DNA of 11,381 nucleotides, from the NCBI GenBank assembly GCA_016937825.1, contig JAFGVT010000125.1, positions 1 through 11,381 of the forward strand, in the 5' to 3' direction. This document shows positions 1-7,978 of the stretch, in pieces. Made by a program: the position numbers and the translations under genes. The DNA comes from Fidelibacterota bacterium. Its GTDB lineage: Bacteria; Fidelibacterota; Fidelibacteria; Fidelibacterales; Fidelibacteraceae. Position 1 is the first letter of the stretch. The number at the start of each line of letters is the position of its first letter. Below the pieces are notes generated by a model, which saw only the letters and a program-made list of their open reading frames with translations, made no database searches and was not told the DNA's origin.

Positions 1-1065
1 ATCAATGGCTTCCGGATTGTCCGCCAGCATCATGATCGGCAGGGTTCCCCCGGGGATCACATGCGCATCGACCAGGCAGTGGAGGACCACGCTGGGATAG
101 GTCGGAACTAGGCCTTTTACCCATGAACGGATCTGTGGATCGGAATTTTCCGGCGGTATGAGGCTGCCGTATAGTTCCCAGACGGTCCCGCCGTAAACGA
201 TCGCGTCTGCCTCGAATTTCTTCTCCCCGTCCGGGGTGTCCGCCAACAGGCCGCAGACCTTATCCTCGTCAAAGAGGATCTGTTTGACCGTGTGTCCGTA
301 ATGCACGCTGCCGCCATAGCGTTCGAAGGCGCGTTCGAGTTTCCCGGGCAGTTGTTGGGATGATCCCACGGGATAATAGCTCCCGCCGAAATGATTGTCC
401 ATGAACATGGTCACCGCCAGAATGGCGGGCGTTTCGTCAACGAGGGTGTAACAGTAGGTAGAGGTCAGCTTATTGAAAAATTGTATGACGTGTTCGGAGC
501 GGATAAACCGGCGCATGATCTCGCCGGCCGTCCTGTGCAGCAGGTTCAGGGCTTTCAGCTGCTTCACCGGATGACGCAGAACCATCTTCAGTCCGGTTTT
601 TTTATCGATCTCGGACGGTGCGACACAGATCGGATTCGCAGCGATCACACCGTGATAAATACGGCCGATATAGCGATAAAGCGCCTTGATCTGACGGATC
701 TCTCCGTCGGTGAAAATCTGCTCCAATTCCTTGAAAAACGCCTTCAGGTCGGCATGAAAATGAATGGGGATCCCGTCGTATTTCAGGCAATACAGCATGT
801 CGTGCCGGATGATCTCGATCGGCTCTTCAAGCGCGTTCATGACAAAGCGATGCGCGTTGAAGCCCTTTGAACCGAAACCGAAAAGCATCGCGGTCCCCTG
901 ATCGAAGGTCACGCCGTCACGGCGGAACGCACCGCAGGAGCCTCCGGGCTGATAATGCTGTTCGAGCAGCTGAACGGACAGTCCGCGCATTGCCAGGAGC
1001 GCCGCAGAGGTCAATCCGCTCAGTCCTGCGCCGATGACGATCACATCCGGGCGGTCTTTTTTCAT
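1..1065 (-). CDS. FAD/NAD(P)-binding oxidoreductase, phytoene desaturase/CrtISO/RetSat-like family (partial, C-terminus beyond window)
   Basis: The frame is open from an ATG at 1065 to the left edge, giving 355 codons. The protein begins with a dinucleotide-binding fold: beta strand VIVIG, GAGLSG at residues 12-17, an acidic residue E35 ending the second strand (LLEQH) and PGG at 40-42, followed by VTFDQG. This arrangement is typical of the phytoene desaturase / carotenoid isomerase / retinol saturase group (COG1233-type), whose members are about 490-520 residues, so roughly a third is missing. Such enzymes use FAD to desaturate, isomerise or saturate polyene or other lipid substrates; the substrate here cannot be told, and no carotenoid genes are visible nearby. 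An in-frame TAA lies 18 nt upstream of the ATG, so this is the first possible ATG; a weak purine-rich AGAGAGAAG precedes it. The gene lies 126 bp downstream of the DUF4249 gene on the same strand and could be cotranscribed with it. Confidence 0.88.
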   Translation of the reverse strand, partial: MKKDRPDVIVIGAGLSGLTSAALLAMRGLSVQLLEQHYQPGGSCGAFRRDGVTFDQGTAMLFGFGSKGFNAHRFVMNALEEPIEIIRHDMLYCLKYDGIPIHFHADLKAFFKELEQIFTDGEIRQIKALYRYIGRIYHGVIAANPICVAPSEIDKKTGLKMVLRHPVKQLKALNLLHRTAGEIMRRFIRSEHVIQFFNKLTSTYCYTLVDETPAILAVTMFMDNHFGGSYYPVGSSQQLPGKLERAFERYGGSVHYGHTVKQILFDEDKVCGLLADTPDGEKKFEADAIVYGGTVWELYGSLIPPENSDPQIRSWVKGLVPTYPSVVLHCLVDAHVIPGGTLPIMMLADNPEAID

Positions 1066-1133
1066 GCGTCTTCTCTCTGATTATGATGTTGATGCAGATA
1101 GTTTACGCAATTTTTATCGGGGCTTCTATAAAA

Positions 1134-1147
1134 ATCTTCCGTAAGAT
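1134..1147 (-). terminator. weak candidate intrinsic terminator after the receptor/DUF4249 operon
   Basis: Read on the minus strand, ATCTT-ACGG-AAGAT forms a perfect but AT-rich 5-bp stem, extendable by a G-T and an A-T pair, followed by a short T-run. It lies about 45 bp past the DUF4249 stop. The stem is thermodynamically weak, so readthrough into the FAD oxidoreductase is plausible. Confidence 0.28.
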
Positions 1148-1191
1148 CTCCTGAGCTCCTCCGGGTTAAATCATGACGCGCCCGCAGGGTG

Positions 1192-2055
1192 TCAGGGGCG
1201 GGGGAAAAGGGGACTTTCGAACACGATCACGGTGGTATCGCAATCAATGCTCATGGCCGCAAAATAGCCCAGAGCGCCGTTGCTGATATTGGAAAGCGGG
1301 TTATAGGGCGTCGAAGAAAAGAAAGAATTGGAATTGAGCGCATCGTTGAGCTGATCAAAGTACGTATAAACGCCTTCGTCGATCGCATGGACCCGCACGC
1401 TTACCGTATCCCCGGGGAAAAAGAGCGCTCTCGGACCCGGAGAATAGGACAAGGTATCCCCCTGGGCATTCTCATCGCTCCCGACGTTGTAAATGCCGCT
1501 GATCAGCTCTCCGTTGACACAGTACTCGAACATGTAATAATTCTCGGCGTCCTGATCTTCATACAGGTCAACGAACAGGAAATACGGGATCGTGTCCGGA
1601 AACACGCCTCCCCCGAAATCAAGACCGCTGCTGTCGCCGAAGGAGCCAAAAGATCCGAACGAACGCTGGGTCAGCGAATAGATGCGCGGTGTCTCATTGA
1701 GATAGGCTTCCGCTTCATAGATCTCGTTCCCGTACGTTACGCGAAGATGATATGTCGACCTTTCCTTTCCCCGCAGACCGGTGCTCCGGTAGGTACCGCG
1801 CAATCCATGCACCAGGGTATCCGGAGTCTTCTCATCCTCCCGGATCGTCACCACCGCATTGCAGATGCATTGCTGGGTGTCCGGATGAAAATAGCTCGTT
1901 GTTTGACGAACCTGCACCCAGGCGAGCGAATCTTTCAGGACGCGGCCTTCGATCACGATCGCGGGAGCGACCTCGTTCAGGTCAATATCCACGACCTGCT
2001 CGCAGGAGAAGAAGAGTAAGCTAAGAATTATCAGAACTAAAATGTATGGCTTCAT
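1192..2055 (-). CDS. DUF4249 family outer-membrane-associated lipoprotein
   Basis: This 287-residue protein starts with a hydrophobic leader ending in LLFFSC, so C18 is the likely lipidated cysteine. The -3/-2 residues are Phe, unlike the strict enterobacterial lipobox but tolerated in Bacteroidota. The sequence after it (CEQVVDIDLNE..PAIVIEGRV, then VQVRQTTSYF, then AVVTIRED) is characteristic of DUF4249, a family of unknown function usually encoded next to a TonB-dependent receptor; size fits the family. The start lies 10 bp past the receptor stop, with AGAAAGA serving as a modest ribosome site, so the two are certainly one operon. By analogy with SusD next to SusC it may be a surface lid or partner of the receptor, but that role is inferred and no substrate can be named. 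An Asp/Glu-rich N-terminus after the Cys would fit surface export. Confidence 0.9.
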   Translation of the reverse strand: MKPYILVLIILSLLFFSCEQVVDIDLNEVAPAIVIEGRVLKDSLAWVQVRQTTSYFHPDTQQCICNAVVTIREDEKTPDTLVHGLRGTYRSTGLRGKERSTYHLRVTYGNEIYEAEAYLNETPRIYSLTQRSFGSFGSFGDSSGLDFGGGVFPDTIPYFLFVDLYEDQDAENYYMFEYCVNGELISGIYNVGSDENAQGDTLSYSPGPRALFFPGDTVSVRVHAIDEGVYTYFDQLNDALNSNSFFSSTPYNPLSNISNGALGYFAAMSIDCDTTVIVFESPLFPRP

Positions 2056-2065
2056 ATCTGTCTTT

Positions 2066-4375
2066 CTAGAATTCGATATTGTAGGTTATGGAGGGAACGA
2101 TCCCGAACAGGGTGACCTGAACGGCTTCCGGGATATCGGGATTTGCCTCGCTTTCGCGGAAGTAGATCGAATAGGCATTGTAGCGGTTGTAGGTATTGTA
2201 AACGGAAATATCCCAGGAGGAAACAAAACGGCGGCTTTCCTTGCCTTTGATATGCAGGTTCAGATCAAGCCGGTGATAGTCAGGCATCCGGTAACCGTTG
2301 CGTTCGGTATAGTACGGGACCACCTCTCCGTCGATCGTGTACTGGCCGCTGGGGAAGGTCACGGCATTCCCGGTATAAAAGACCCAGGTGCCGGAAAGGT
2401 AGAGGCGTTCGTTGAACTGGTATTTCACGATCAGGGAAATATCGTGACTTCGGTCATATTTTGCCGGATACCATTCCCCCAGATTGATCCCGTCTATTTT
2501 CAGTTCCGTGCGGGAAAACGTGTAGCTGATCCATCCGGTGACATCGCCGAACTTTTTCTTCACATACAGCTCCAGACCGTAAGACCTGCCTTCGCCGATC
2601 AGGATCTGCGCTTCAATGTTCTCATTCAGCATGATGTTGGTGCCGTCCTCAAAGTCGGCCACATTCCCGATATGTTTATAATAGGCCTCCACGGATGCCT
2701 CGATCGTGTTGTTGTCAAAATTGTGAAAATAGCCCAGTGCGACCTGGTCGACGACCAGGGGTTTGATAAGGGTGGAACTGGGAAGCCACACGTCCGTGAC
2801 CTGGCCGGAGGTGCTGTTGGAAAGCAGGTGCAGGTTCTGAGCCATGCGGTTGTAGGAAGCCTTGAGCGAAATCTTGTCGGTCAGGCGGTAATTCAGGGAT
2901 AAGCGCGGTTCCAGATTGCCGTAATACTGCATGATCTCATGGACATCGTAAACCGTTGAATCGATGACATTGTTGTCCTCGTCGTATCGGAATGCGGTGC
3001 CCGGACCCAGCTGGGTAAAGAGGGAGGTCCGCACGCCGTATTCGGCGCTCAGCAGAGGTGAAAAGCTGTGTTCGTTTGAGAGATACAGGGCGGTCTCGAG
3101 GGCATATTTTTTATCCAGGAGAATACGGAAGGAACTGCTGTCCGCACCGGTCACCAGCTCGCCGGGTTCGAATTCAAAGGCGTTGATCTGAACTCCCGTC
3201 CGCACGGTATTGTTAAGGTTCGGATAAAAGGTAAGGTCTTCTTTCAGGGAATAGCTGACGATGCCGGAGCTCATGTAGGCGTCTTCGCCCAATTTGAATC
3301 CGTAACCGTAGTTGCTGTGGATCAGGGACAGGTTGGAAAAAAGCTTGTCGCTGAACAAATGGTTCCACCGGACGGTGCCGGTACGGTTTCCCCAGCTGGT
3401 CCCAAGGACGTCCTTGAAGCCGAAGACATCGTCCCCGAAATAGCCCGAAAGGAAGATGCGGTTGTTGTCGTTGATCTTATAGTTGATCTTCGCATTGAAA
3501 TCATAAAAATAGAGCTGGGTGTTGTCCGGCACCTGTTCCAGGTTCAGCGCTTTCAGGATAAGGTCCGCGTAACTGCGCCGTCCGGAGATGATGAAAGACA
3601 TTTTGTCTTTGATGATGGGACCCTCGATGGTCAGGCGGGATGAGATCAGTCCGATCCCCGCCTTAAACGCGAACTCCTTGTTGTTCCCGTTGTTCATCTG
3701 CACATCGATGACCGAGGACGTGCGTCCGCCGTAATACGCCGGTATACCGCCCTTGTAAACCATGACGTCGTTCAGGACATCCGAATTGAACACCGAAACG
3801 AATCCCAGAAGATGCGAGGGGCTGTACACGGTCGCTTCATCAAGGAGAATGAGGTTTTCGTCGTTGGCGCCGCCCCGGACGTTAAAGCCCGTACTGCCCT
3901 CCGAGGCGCTGCTGATCCCCGGCAGCAATTGCAGGGTCTTCAGGATATCCGCTTCGCCGAACAATACCGGCATAACCGAAATATCCTTGATATCGAGTTT
4001 CGCTACGCTCATCCGCGTTGAGCTCAGGGCTTCATCCGGGCGTTCCGCACTGACGGTAACCCCCTGCAGCGCGATGACGGACGGGGTCAATTCCATATCC
4101 AGCCGTGTGTTTTCCTGCAGGTCGAGCGTGATCAGGACAGGATCATACCCGATAAAGGAGAAACGGATCTCATGTTTTCCGCGGGGCAGGGTCATGGAAT
4201 AGAACCCATAGGAATTGGTGAAGGTGCCCGCGGACATATCCTTGACCGATACGGCCGCACCGATCAGATCCTCCCCCGTGGCGGCATCCGTGACCGCGCC
4301 GCGGAGGGAAAAGCCGGTTTGAGCCGCCAGAACGACAAGCGACAGCATGAAGATGCCAAAAAAACGTTTGATCAT
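2066..4375 (-). CDS. TonB-dependent receptor with N-terminal carboxypeptidase-regulatory-like domain
   Basis: This 769-residue protein is an outer-membrane active transporter powered by TonB-ExbBD. Residues 1-19 are a signal peptide (KRFFGIFMLSLVVLAAQ). Residues about 23-98 form a CarbopepD_reg/CNA-B-like domain (RGAVTDAATGEDLIGAAVSV.., SFIGYDPV), typical of Bacteroidota receptors. The plug follows (about 105-228) with LQGVTVSAE, LKTLQLLPGI, FNVRGGANDENLILLDEA and VYKGGIPAYYGGRTSSVIDV. The remainder is a strand-rich barrel ending in YNIEF, the terminal aromatic needed for BAM insertion. It is somewhat shorter than the ~1000-residue SusC type and matches the receptor class paired with DUF4249 proteins rather than SusD. 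GGGAG lies 4 nt before the ATG on the minus strand. No anti-sigma, iron-box or sugar-utilisation gene is visible, so the cargo is unknown. Confidence 0.94.
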   Translation of the reverse strand: MIKRFFGIFMLSLVVLAAQTGFSLRGAVTDAATGEDLIGAAVSVKDMSAGTFTNSYGFYSMTLPRGKHEIRFSFIGYDPVLITLDLQENTRLDMELTPSVIALQGVTVSAERPDEALSSTRMSVAKLDIKDISVMPVLFGEADILKTLQLLPGISSASEGSTGFNVRGGANDENLILLDEATVYSPSHLLGFVSVFNSDVLNDVMVYKGGIPAYYGGRTSSVIDVQMNNGNNKEFAFKAGIGLISSRLTIEGPIIKDKMSFIISGRRSYADLILKALNLEQVPDNTQLYFYDFNAKINYKINDNNRIFLSGYFGDDVFGFKDVLGTSWGNRTGTVRWNHLFSDKLFSNLSLIHSNYGYGFKLGEDAYMSSGIVSYSLKEDLTFYPNLNNTVRTGVQINAFEFEPGELVTGADSSSFRILLDKKYALETALYLSNEHSFSPLLSAEYGVRTSLFTQLGPGTAFRYDEDNNVIDSTVYDVHEIMQYYGNLEPRLSLNYRLTDKISLKASYNRMAQNLHLLSNSTSGQVTDVWLPSSTLIKPLVVDQVALGYFHNFDNNTIEASVEAYYKHIGNVADFEDGTNIMLNENIEAQILIGEGRSYGLELYVKKKFGDVTGWISYTFSRTELKIDGINLGEWYPAKYDRSHDISLIVKYQFNERLYLSGTWVFYTGNAVTFPSGQYTIDGEVVPYYTERNGYRMPDYHRLDLNLHIKGKESRRFVSSWDISVYNTYNRYNAYSIYFRESEANPDIPEAVQVTLFGIVPSITYNIEF

Positions 4376-4461
4376 AAGACTCCCGTGAACGATGTTTCAG
4401 GACCATCGGCACGCCGCATCATCCGGCGCGATGTTCCATACTTATATATGCTTAGTTCTGT

Positions 4462-4469
4462 GAAATATA
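4462..4469 (-). promoter_or_regulatory. possible -7 element (TATATTTC) of the receptor operon promoter
   Basis: On the minus strand TATATTTC matches the Bacteroidota -7 consensus TAnnTTTG at all but the last base. It lies in the AT-rich part of the 193-bp gap upstream of the receptor, and would give a leader of about 80 nt. No convincing -33 TTTG is seen at the expected spacing, so this is a suggestion only. Confidence 0.22.
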
Positions 4470-4487
4470 GGAAATATTTATCGTGAA

Positions 4488-4512
4488 CGCCGATAAAAAA
4501 ATGATCGCGGCG
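4488..4512. repeat. imperfect inverted repeat with A7/T7 loop upstream of the receptor operon
   Basis: CGCCGAT (4488-4494) pairs with ATCGCGGCG (4504-4512) with a two-base bulge, separated by a loop holding seven A on the plus strand. It lies between the hemolysin III gene end and the AT-rich receptor promoter region. It could be an operator or a weak terminator-like hairpin for the upstream transcript; nothing decides between these. Confidence 0.35.
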
Positions 4513-4568
4513 AAAATAAGGCTGCGGACGGCATTCCCCCCCGGAAAGCCCGACTTTTTCAGAAAATA

Positions 4569-5222
4569 TTATGAAGGCAGAACATAAAAATATACGGACA
4601 GAAAATGGCACAGCGTGCCGATGAGGACAAACAAGTGAAAGATGGCGTGATTCCCGCGGATTCTTTTGATCCCGTAGATCACGGCACCCAGGGTGTAGGA
4701 TATTCCGCCGGCGAAGAGCAGGATCACCCCCTCGAGCTCCAGATTGGCGAAAAGAGGTTTTAAAGCGACCACGATGATCCATCCCAGCAGGATGTACATG
4801 AGGGTCAGGACGACCTCGAATCTTCCGGTGAAAAAAAGCTTGAGGATCACGCCGCAGACCGCAAGACCCCAGATGACCCCGAACAGGACCGTGCCGGTCG
4901 TTCCCTGCAGGGAAATAAGGGTGAAGGGCGTATAGGACCCCGCGATCAGGATGTAGATGGAGGCATGGTCGAACACCTGCAGACGATTTCTGCGCCGGGG
5001 TTCTTCTGTCCCGTGATACAGCGTGGATGCGGCATAGAGGAGGATCATGGCGGTGCCGAACACCGCGGCACTGAAAAGATGCAGGGCCGTTCCGTATAGA
5101 ACGGCACGGCGGACCAGAAGCACCAGGGCAAGAACGCTTGCCAGCAGTCCCATCCCGTGCGTCAGGACATTCACTTTTTCTTCCCGGCGGGAATAGGAGG
5201 TTCTTTTTTTCACTGTTTGCAA
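4569..5222 (-). CDS. hemolysin III / PAQR family membrane protein
   Basis: This 217-residue polytopic protein has about seven hydrophobic segments. It carries the conserved metal-site signature of the PAQR/hemolysin III (TrhA/YqfA) family: S66-x3-H70 (STLYH), D85-H86 after the RRRNRLQVF segment, and H192-x3-H196 (HAIFH) near the C-terminus. Length is normal for the family. Family members sit in the inner membrane and bind zinc; bacterial ones have been linked to membrane-fluidity control, and the cytolysin name is historical. The start is TTG at 5222: GGAG lies 8 nt before it, whereas the next candidate, GTG at 5213, is 17 nt from that site, and no ATG is in frame until residue 24, inside the first conserved block. 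It follows the DEAD-box helicase by 62 bp on the same strand with no clear terminator between, suggesting cotranscription. Confidence 0.9.
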   Translation of the reverse strand: MQTVKKRTSYSRREEKVNVLTHGMGLLASVLALVLLVRRAVLYGTALHLFSAAVFGTAMILLYAASTLYHGTEEPRRRNRLQVFDHASIYILIAGSYTPFTLISLQGTTGTVLFGVIWGLAVCGVILKLFFTGRFEVVLTLMYILLGWIIVVALKPLFANLELEGVILLFAGGISYTLGAVIYGIKRIRGNHAIFHLFVLIGTLCHFLSVYFYVLPS

Positions 5223-5284
5223 ATGATTCGCTCCGGTACTTTCGTCAGTTCAAGAAAAACGATAACCGTACATGCCGGCCGGGT

Positions 5285-6874
5285 TTATTTTTTCGCATGC
5301 GTGATGAGCGGCTTCTGTCCGCGGTCGCGCGTTTTGAAACTGTTCACAATGGATTCGGCGTTCATAAAGGGGACGGTCAGGAACGAGAAATTATCCATGA
5401 TCTGGATGTCGGAGATCTCCCTTGCTTTCAGGGGCGCCGTATCCATGATCAGCTTGATCAGGCGTTCCGGATTCATCTTGTCCTTTTTTCCAAGAGCGAC
5501 GAAAAGGCGCGCTTTCCCGTCCGTATCGAGCTCCCGTCCGTTCGTATGATATTCCTTTACCTTGCCGTAGGCCTCGGGGTTCAGCTCGTCGCCGAAAGCG
5601 TAATGCAGCAGGGACGCCAGCACCTTCGAGGGTTTTCCGGTTTCCAGAAGCTGTTTTGCCCAGGTAAAGTACGCGCCGTCGATCTCTTCTTCGTTGATCG
5701 CGTTGAGGTCTTCCGTGATCTTCTTTTTCTTGGCGATGATGATATCAACGGCGGAAGGCACCTCCGAACGGGTAATGCGGTTCTTTGTCATCCGCTGGAT
5801 GAACATAAGTTTGGAGTATTCGCTGGGAGTGATAAAGGTGATGGCGGTACCTTCGTTCCCGGCCCTTCCGGTACGGCCGATGCGGTGGATATAGGCTTCG
5901 GGATCGTGAGGCAGCGAATAATTGATCACGTGGGTCAGATTGCTGACGTCGATGCCCCTGGCGGCCACATCGGTGGCGACAAGGATATTGATGCTCTGTT
6001 TTTTGAAGCGGTTCAGCGTCCGTTCGCGCTGGGCCTGGGAAATATCGCCGTGGATCGCTTCGGCGTCGTATCCCCTGCCCAGCAGATTGGATACCAGAAC
6101 GTCCGCGTCCTGCTTGGTCCGGCAGAACACCAGTCCGTAAAATTCTTCTTCAAAGTCGATGATCCTGCAGAGGGTGTCAAATTTATCGGAAGCCTTCACT
6201 TCAAAATAGATCTGTTCGGTGAGATTGGTGATCTGCGCTTCTTTTTTTGCGGTCAGCATCTCGTACCCGTTCATGTATTTCCGTGCGAGTTCCTTGATCT
6301 TGTCGGGCATGGTGGCGGAGAACAGCAGGGTGCGCTTATGGGGATTGGTATGCTTCATGATCTCTTCCATGTCCTCAATGAACCCCATGTTCAGCATTTC
6401 GTCCGCTTCGTCCAGGATGAGATGTTCGATCATATGCAGATCGAGCGTTTTGCGCTTGAGGTGATCGATCACCCGTCCCGGCGTTCCCACAATGATGTGC
6501 GCGCCGGTCTTCAGCCGCCGCAGCTGCTGATCGATGGACTGACCTCCGTAAATGGGGAGCGTCCGTATTTTCTTTTCTCCGCGCAGGGAGTGGATCTCCT
6601 CGGCGACCTGGATAGCCAGTTCGCGGGTCGGGGTCAGGATCAGGGCCTGAACGCGCGGGAGTTCCGTTTTGATCATCTCGATCAGGGGAAGGCCGAACGC
6701 GGCGGTCTTGCCGGTGCCGGTCTGCGCCTGCGCGATGATGTTCTTGTCATCCCTCAGCATGACCGGAATGGTCATGGCCTGGATGACGGTCGGTTCTTCA
6801 AAACCTTTCTGGTTGATCGCGGCTAAACTGCCGGCGGACAATCCCAGATCATTAAATGTCAATTTGCTCGTCAT
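5285..6874 (-). CDS. DEAD-box ATP-dependent RNA helicase with DbpA-type RNA-binding C-terminus
   Basis: This 529-residue protein has all helicase motifs in order: Q-motif (F7, GFEEPTVIQ at 24-32), I AQTGTGKT (50-57), Ia PTRELA (82-87), Ib TPGR (131-134), II DEAD (155-158), III SAT (187-189), IV VFCRT (249-253), V ATDVAARGID (300-309) and VI HRIGRTGR (330-337). Residues 455-513 (ARLFVALGKKDKMNPERL.., DIQIMDNFSFLTVP) match the DbpA RNA-binding domain, a small RRM-like fold that in DbpA/YxiN binds 23S rRNA and in CsdA/DeaD helps ribosome assembly and mRNA unwinding. About 110 residues, partly charged, link core and tail. A cytoplasmic role in ribosome biogenesis or cold adaptation is inferred. 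The ATG is preceded by a weak AAAGAG and a leader with a perfect hairpin. csdA/deaD would be the likely name, but dbpA cannot be excluded. Confidence 0.96.
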   Translation of the reverse strand: MTSKLTFNDLGLSAGSLAAINQKGFEEPTVIQAMTIPVMLRDDKNIIAQAQTGTGKTAAFGLPLIEMIKTELPRVQALILTPTRELAIQVAEEIHSLRGEKKIRTLPIYGGQSIDQQLRRLKTGAHIIVGTPGRVIDHLKRKTLDLHMIEHLILDEADEMLNMGFIEDMEEIMKHTNPHKRTLLFSATMPDKIKELARKYMNGYEMLTAKKEAQITNLTEQIYFEVKASDKFDTLCRIIDFEEEFYGLVFCRTKQDADVLVSNLLGRGYDAEAIHGDISQAQRERTLNRFKKQSINILVATDVAARGIDVSNLTHVINYSLPHDPEAYIHRIGRTGRAGNEGTAITFITPSEYSKLMFIQRMTKNRITRSEVPSAVDIIIAKKKKITEDLNAINEEEIDGAYFTWAKQLLETGKPSKVLASLLHYAFGDELNPEAYGKVKEYHTNGRELDTDGKARLFVALGKKDKMNPERLIKLIMDTAPLKAREISDIQIMDNFSFLTVPFMNAESIVNSFKTRDRGQKPLITHAKK

Positions 6875-6897
6875 AATGTCTCTTTTCTGTTAAATTT

Positions 6898-6915
6898 CAT
6901 TCCCCTCGGGGAATG
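6898..6915. promoter_or_regulatory. perfect inverted repeat in the leader of the helicase gene
   Basis: CATTCCCC and GGGGAATG are perfect 8-base arms separated by two bases, ending 23 nt before the helicase ATG. As RNA on the minus strand this gives a 7-bp stem with a CGAG tetraloop, just upstream of the ribosome site. As DNA it is a near-palindrome that a dimeric regulator could bind. Helicases of this type often have regulated leaders; the role here is inferred. Confidence 0.45.
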
Positions 6916-7077
6916 TGCGAACATACACCACAAACATGCAAAAAGATACGAAAATATGAACTTTCTTCACTTAGGCTAAACGTGGAATAAGTCTCTCGAT
7001 ACATGGGAGTTATGGCTTGATGAGCCCGAGACGCCGGGGTGCGCCGGGAAGCCTCAGGTTCGGGGATGGCAGATAAA

Positions 7078-7101
7078 AAAAGCCGCCTGGCGGCGGCTTT
7101 T
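7078..7101 (-). terminator. strong rho-independent terminator (works best for the dehydrogenase gene)
   Basis: AAAAGCCGCC (7078-7087) and GGCGGCTTTT (7092-7101) are perfectly complementary around a TGGC loop. On the minus strand the GC-rich stem is followed by seven T (complement of 7075-7081), ideal for ending the dehydrogenase transcript 25 bp past its stop. On the plus strand the tail is only four T, so any bidirectional activity is weaker. Confidence 0.9.
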
Positions 7102-7125
7102 GTGCGTGATCGGAATGTAGGACGA

Positions 7126-7893
7126 TCAATAGGCGGACCAGCCTCCGTCGGCGACCAAAACGGTCCCGTTAATGAAAGCGGATTCGTCCGTGGCCAGGAA
7201 GAGCGCGGCTTTCGCGATCTCTTCGGAACTGCCGAAGCGGGGATTCAGCGCCATGCCGGGCATGATGCGTTCATTGACGATCACCGGAAGGTGCTCCATG
7301 TCGATTCCTTCAGAGATATTGGTCGCAACGCCGCCGGGTGCGATCGCATTGCAGCGGATGCCGGTCTTCCCGTACATATAGCCGGTGTTTTTGGTCAGTC
7401 CTACCAGGGCGTGCTTGCTGGCGGTGTAGGCGGCGCCGGCGCGGCCTCCGTGCAATCCGCCGATCGAGGCAATGTTGATGATAATGCCGGAATCCTTTTC
7501 CAGCATGATCTTCAGGGCCAGCCGCATGGCCTTCATCGGACCGGTGACATTGATGTTCATGACCCTGTCCCAGGTTTTGTCATCCAGGTCGGCGACCGGG
7601 GCGAAATTATCCATGACGCCCGCATTGTTCACCAGAATGTCCAGGGTTCCGTATTGTTTCACGGCGGCCGCGATCATCATTTCGATATCCGCTTCCTTGC
7701 TCATATCGGCGATCAGCGCGGTCACCTCGCCGCCTGCCTTCCTGATCTCTTTTTCCAGGCTGCCGAGTCGCTCCCGATTGACATCGGTCGCAAGGATCTT
7801 CCCGCCTTCCTGCGCGAATAAAAGGGCGGTCGCCCTGCCCATGCCGCTGGCGGCTCCGGTGATGAGGACTACCTTGTTTTCAAGTCTTCTCAT
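7126..7893 (-). CDS. short-chain dehydrogenase/reductase (classical SDR)
   Basis: This 255-residue Rossmann-fold oxidoreductase has the full classical SDR signature: cofactor motif TGAASGMG (12-19), D37 at the end of strand 2 (ATDVN), which favours NAD(H) over NADP(H), D63, NNAG (89-92), N114, catalytic S143 (IASIGG), Y156 and K160 (YTASK), PGGVATN after strand 6, and the C-terminal INGTVLVADGGWSAY. Length is exactly typical. It resembles the broad group annotated as glucose 1-dehydrogenase or 3-oxoacyl-ACP reductase, so the substrate cannot be assigned from sequence. A near-perfect ribosome site AAGGAGG (7899-7905) sits 5 nt before the ATG. It is monocistronic, bounded downstream by a strong terminator and upstream by a divergent gene. 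Confidence 0.95.
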   Translation of the reverse strand: MRRLENKVVLITGAASGMGRATALLFAQEGGKILATDVNRERLGSLEKEIRKAGGEVTALIADMSKEADIEMMIAAAVKQYGTLDILVNNAGVMDNFAPVADLDDKTWDRVMNINVTGPMKAMRLALKIMLEKDSGIIINIASIGGLHGGRAGAAYTASKHALVGLTKNTGYMYGKTGIRCNAIAPGGVATNISEGIDMEHLPVIVNERIMPGMALNPRFGSSEEIAKAALFLATDESAFINGTVLVADGGWSAY

Positions 7894-7933
7894 GGTTTCC
7901 TCCTTCGCATGTGTTATTATTTTACTTTTTTAC

Positions 7934-7942
7934 CAAATGTTA
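7934..7942 (-). promoter_or_regulatory. possible -7-like element (TAACATTTG) for the dehydrogenase
   Basis: On the minus strand TAACATTTG resembles TAnnTTTG but has one extra base between TA and TTTG. It would start transcription about 35 nt before the ATG. No -33 match is seen upstream, so support is weak. Confidence 0.2.
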
Positions 7943-7978
7943 TTTAATGCGCCGCCTCCCCGGATGTTCCGTAAGCCC

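Noticed and set aside
1189..2902. Two plus-strand frames of 276 and 286 codons
   Set aside because: Both lie opposite the DUF4249 and TonB-receptor genes, which have clear family features. The antisense translations have no recognisable motif.
5138..6826. 562-codon open frame on the plus strand
   Set aside because: It is antisense to the DEAD-box helicase, whose motifs are complete. Its translation shows no domain and is the expected mirror of a codon-biased gene.
7010..7075. tRNA- or riboswitch-like appearance (GGTTCGGGG)
   Set aside because: No cloverleaf or known riboswitch core fits on either strand; only short stems can be drawn.
7039..7821. 260-codon plus-strand frame
   Set aside because: It is antisense to the SDR, spans the SDR terminator hairpin, and lacks any family pattern.
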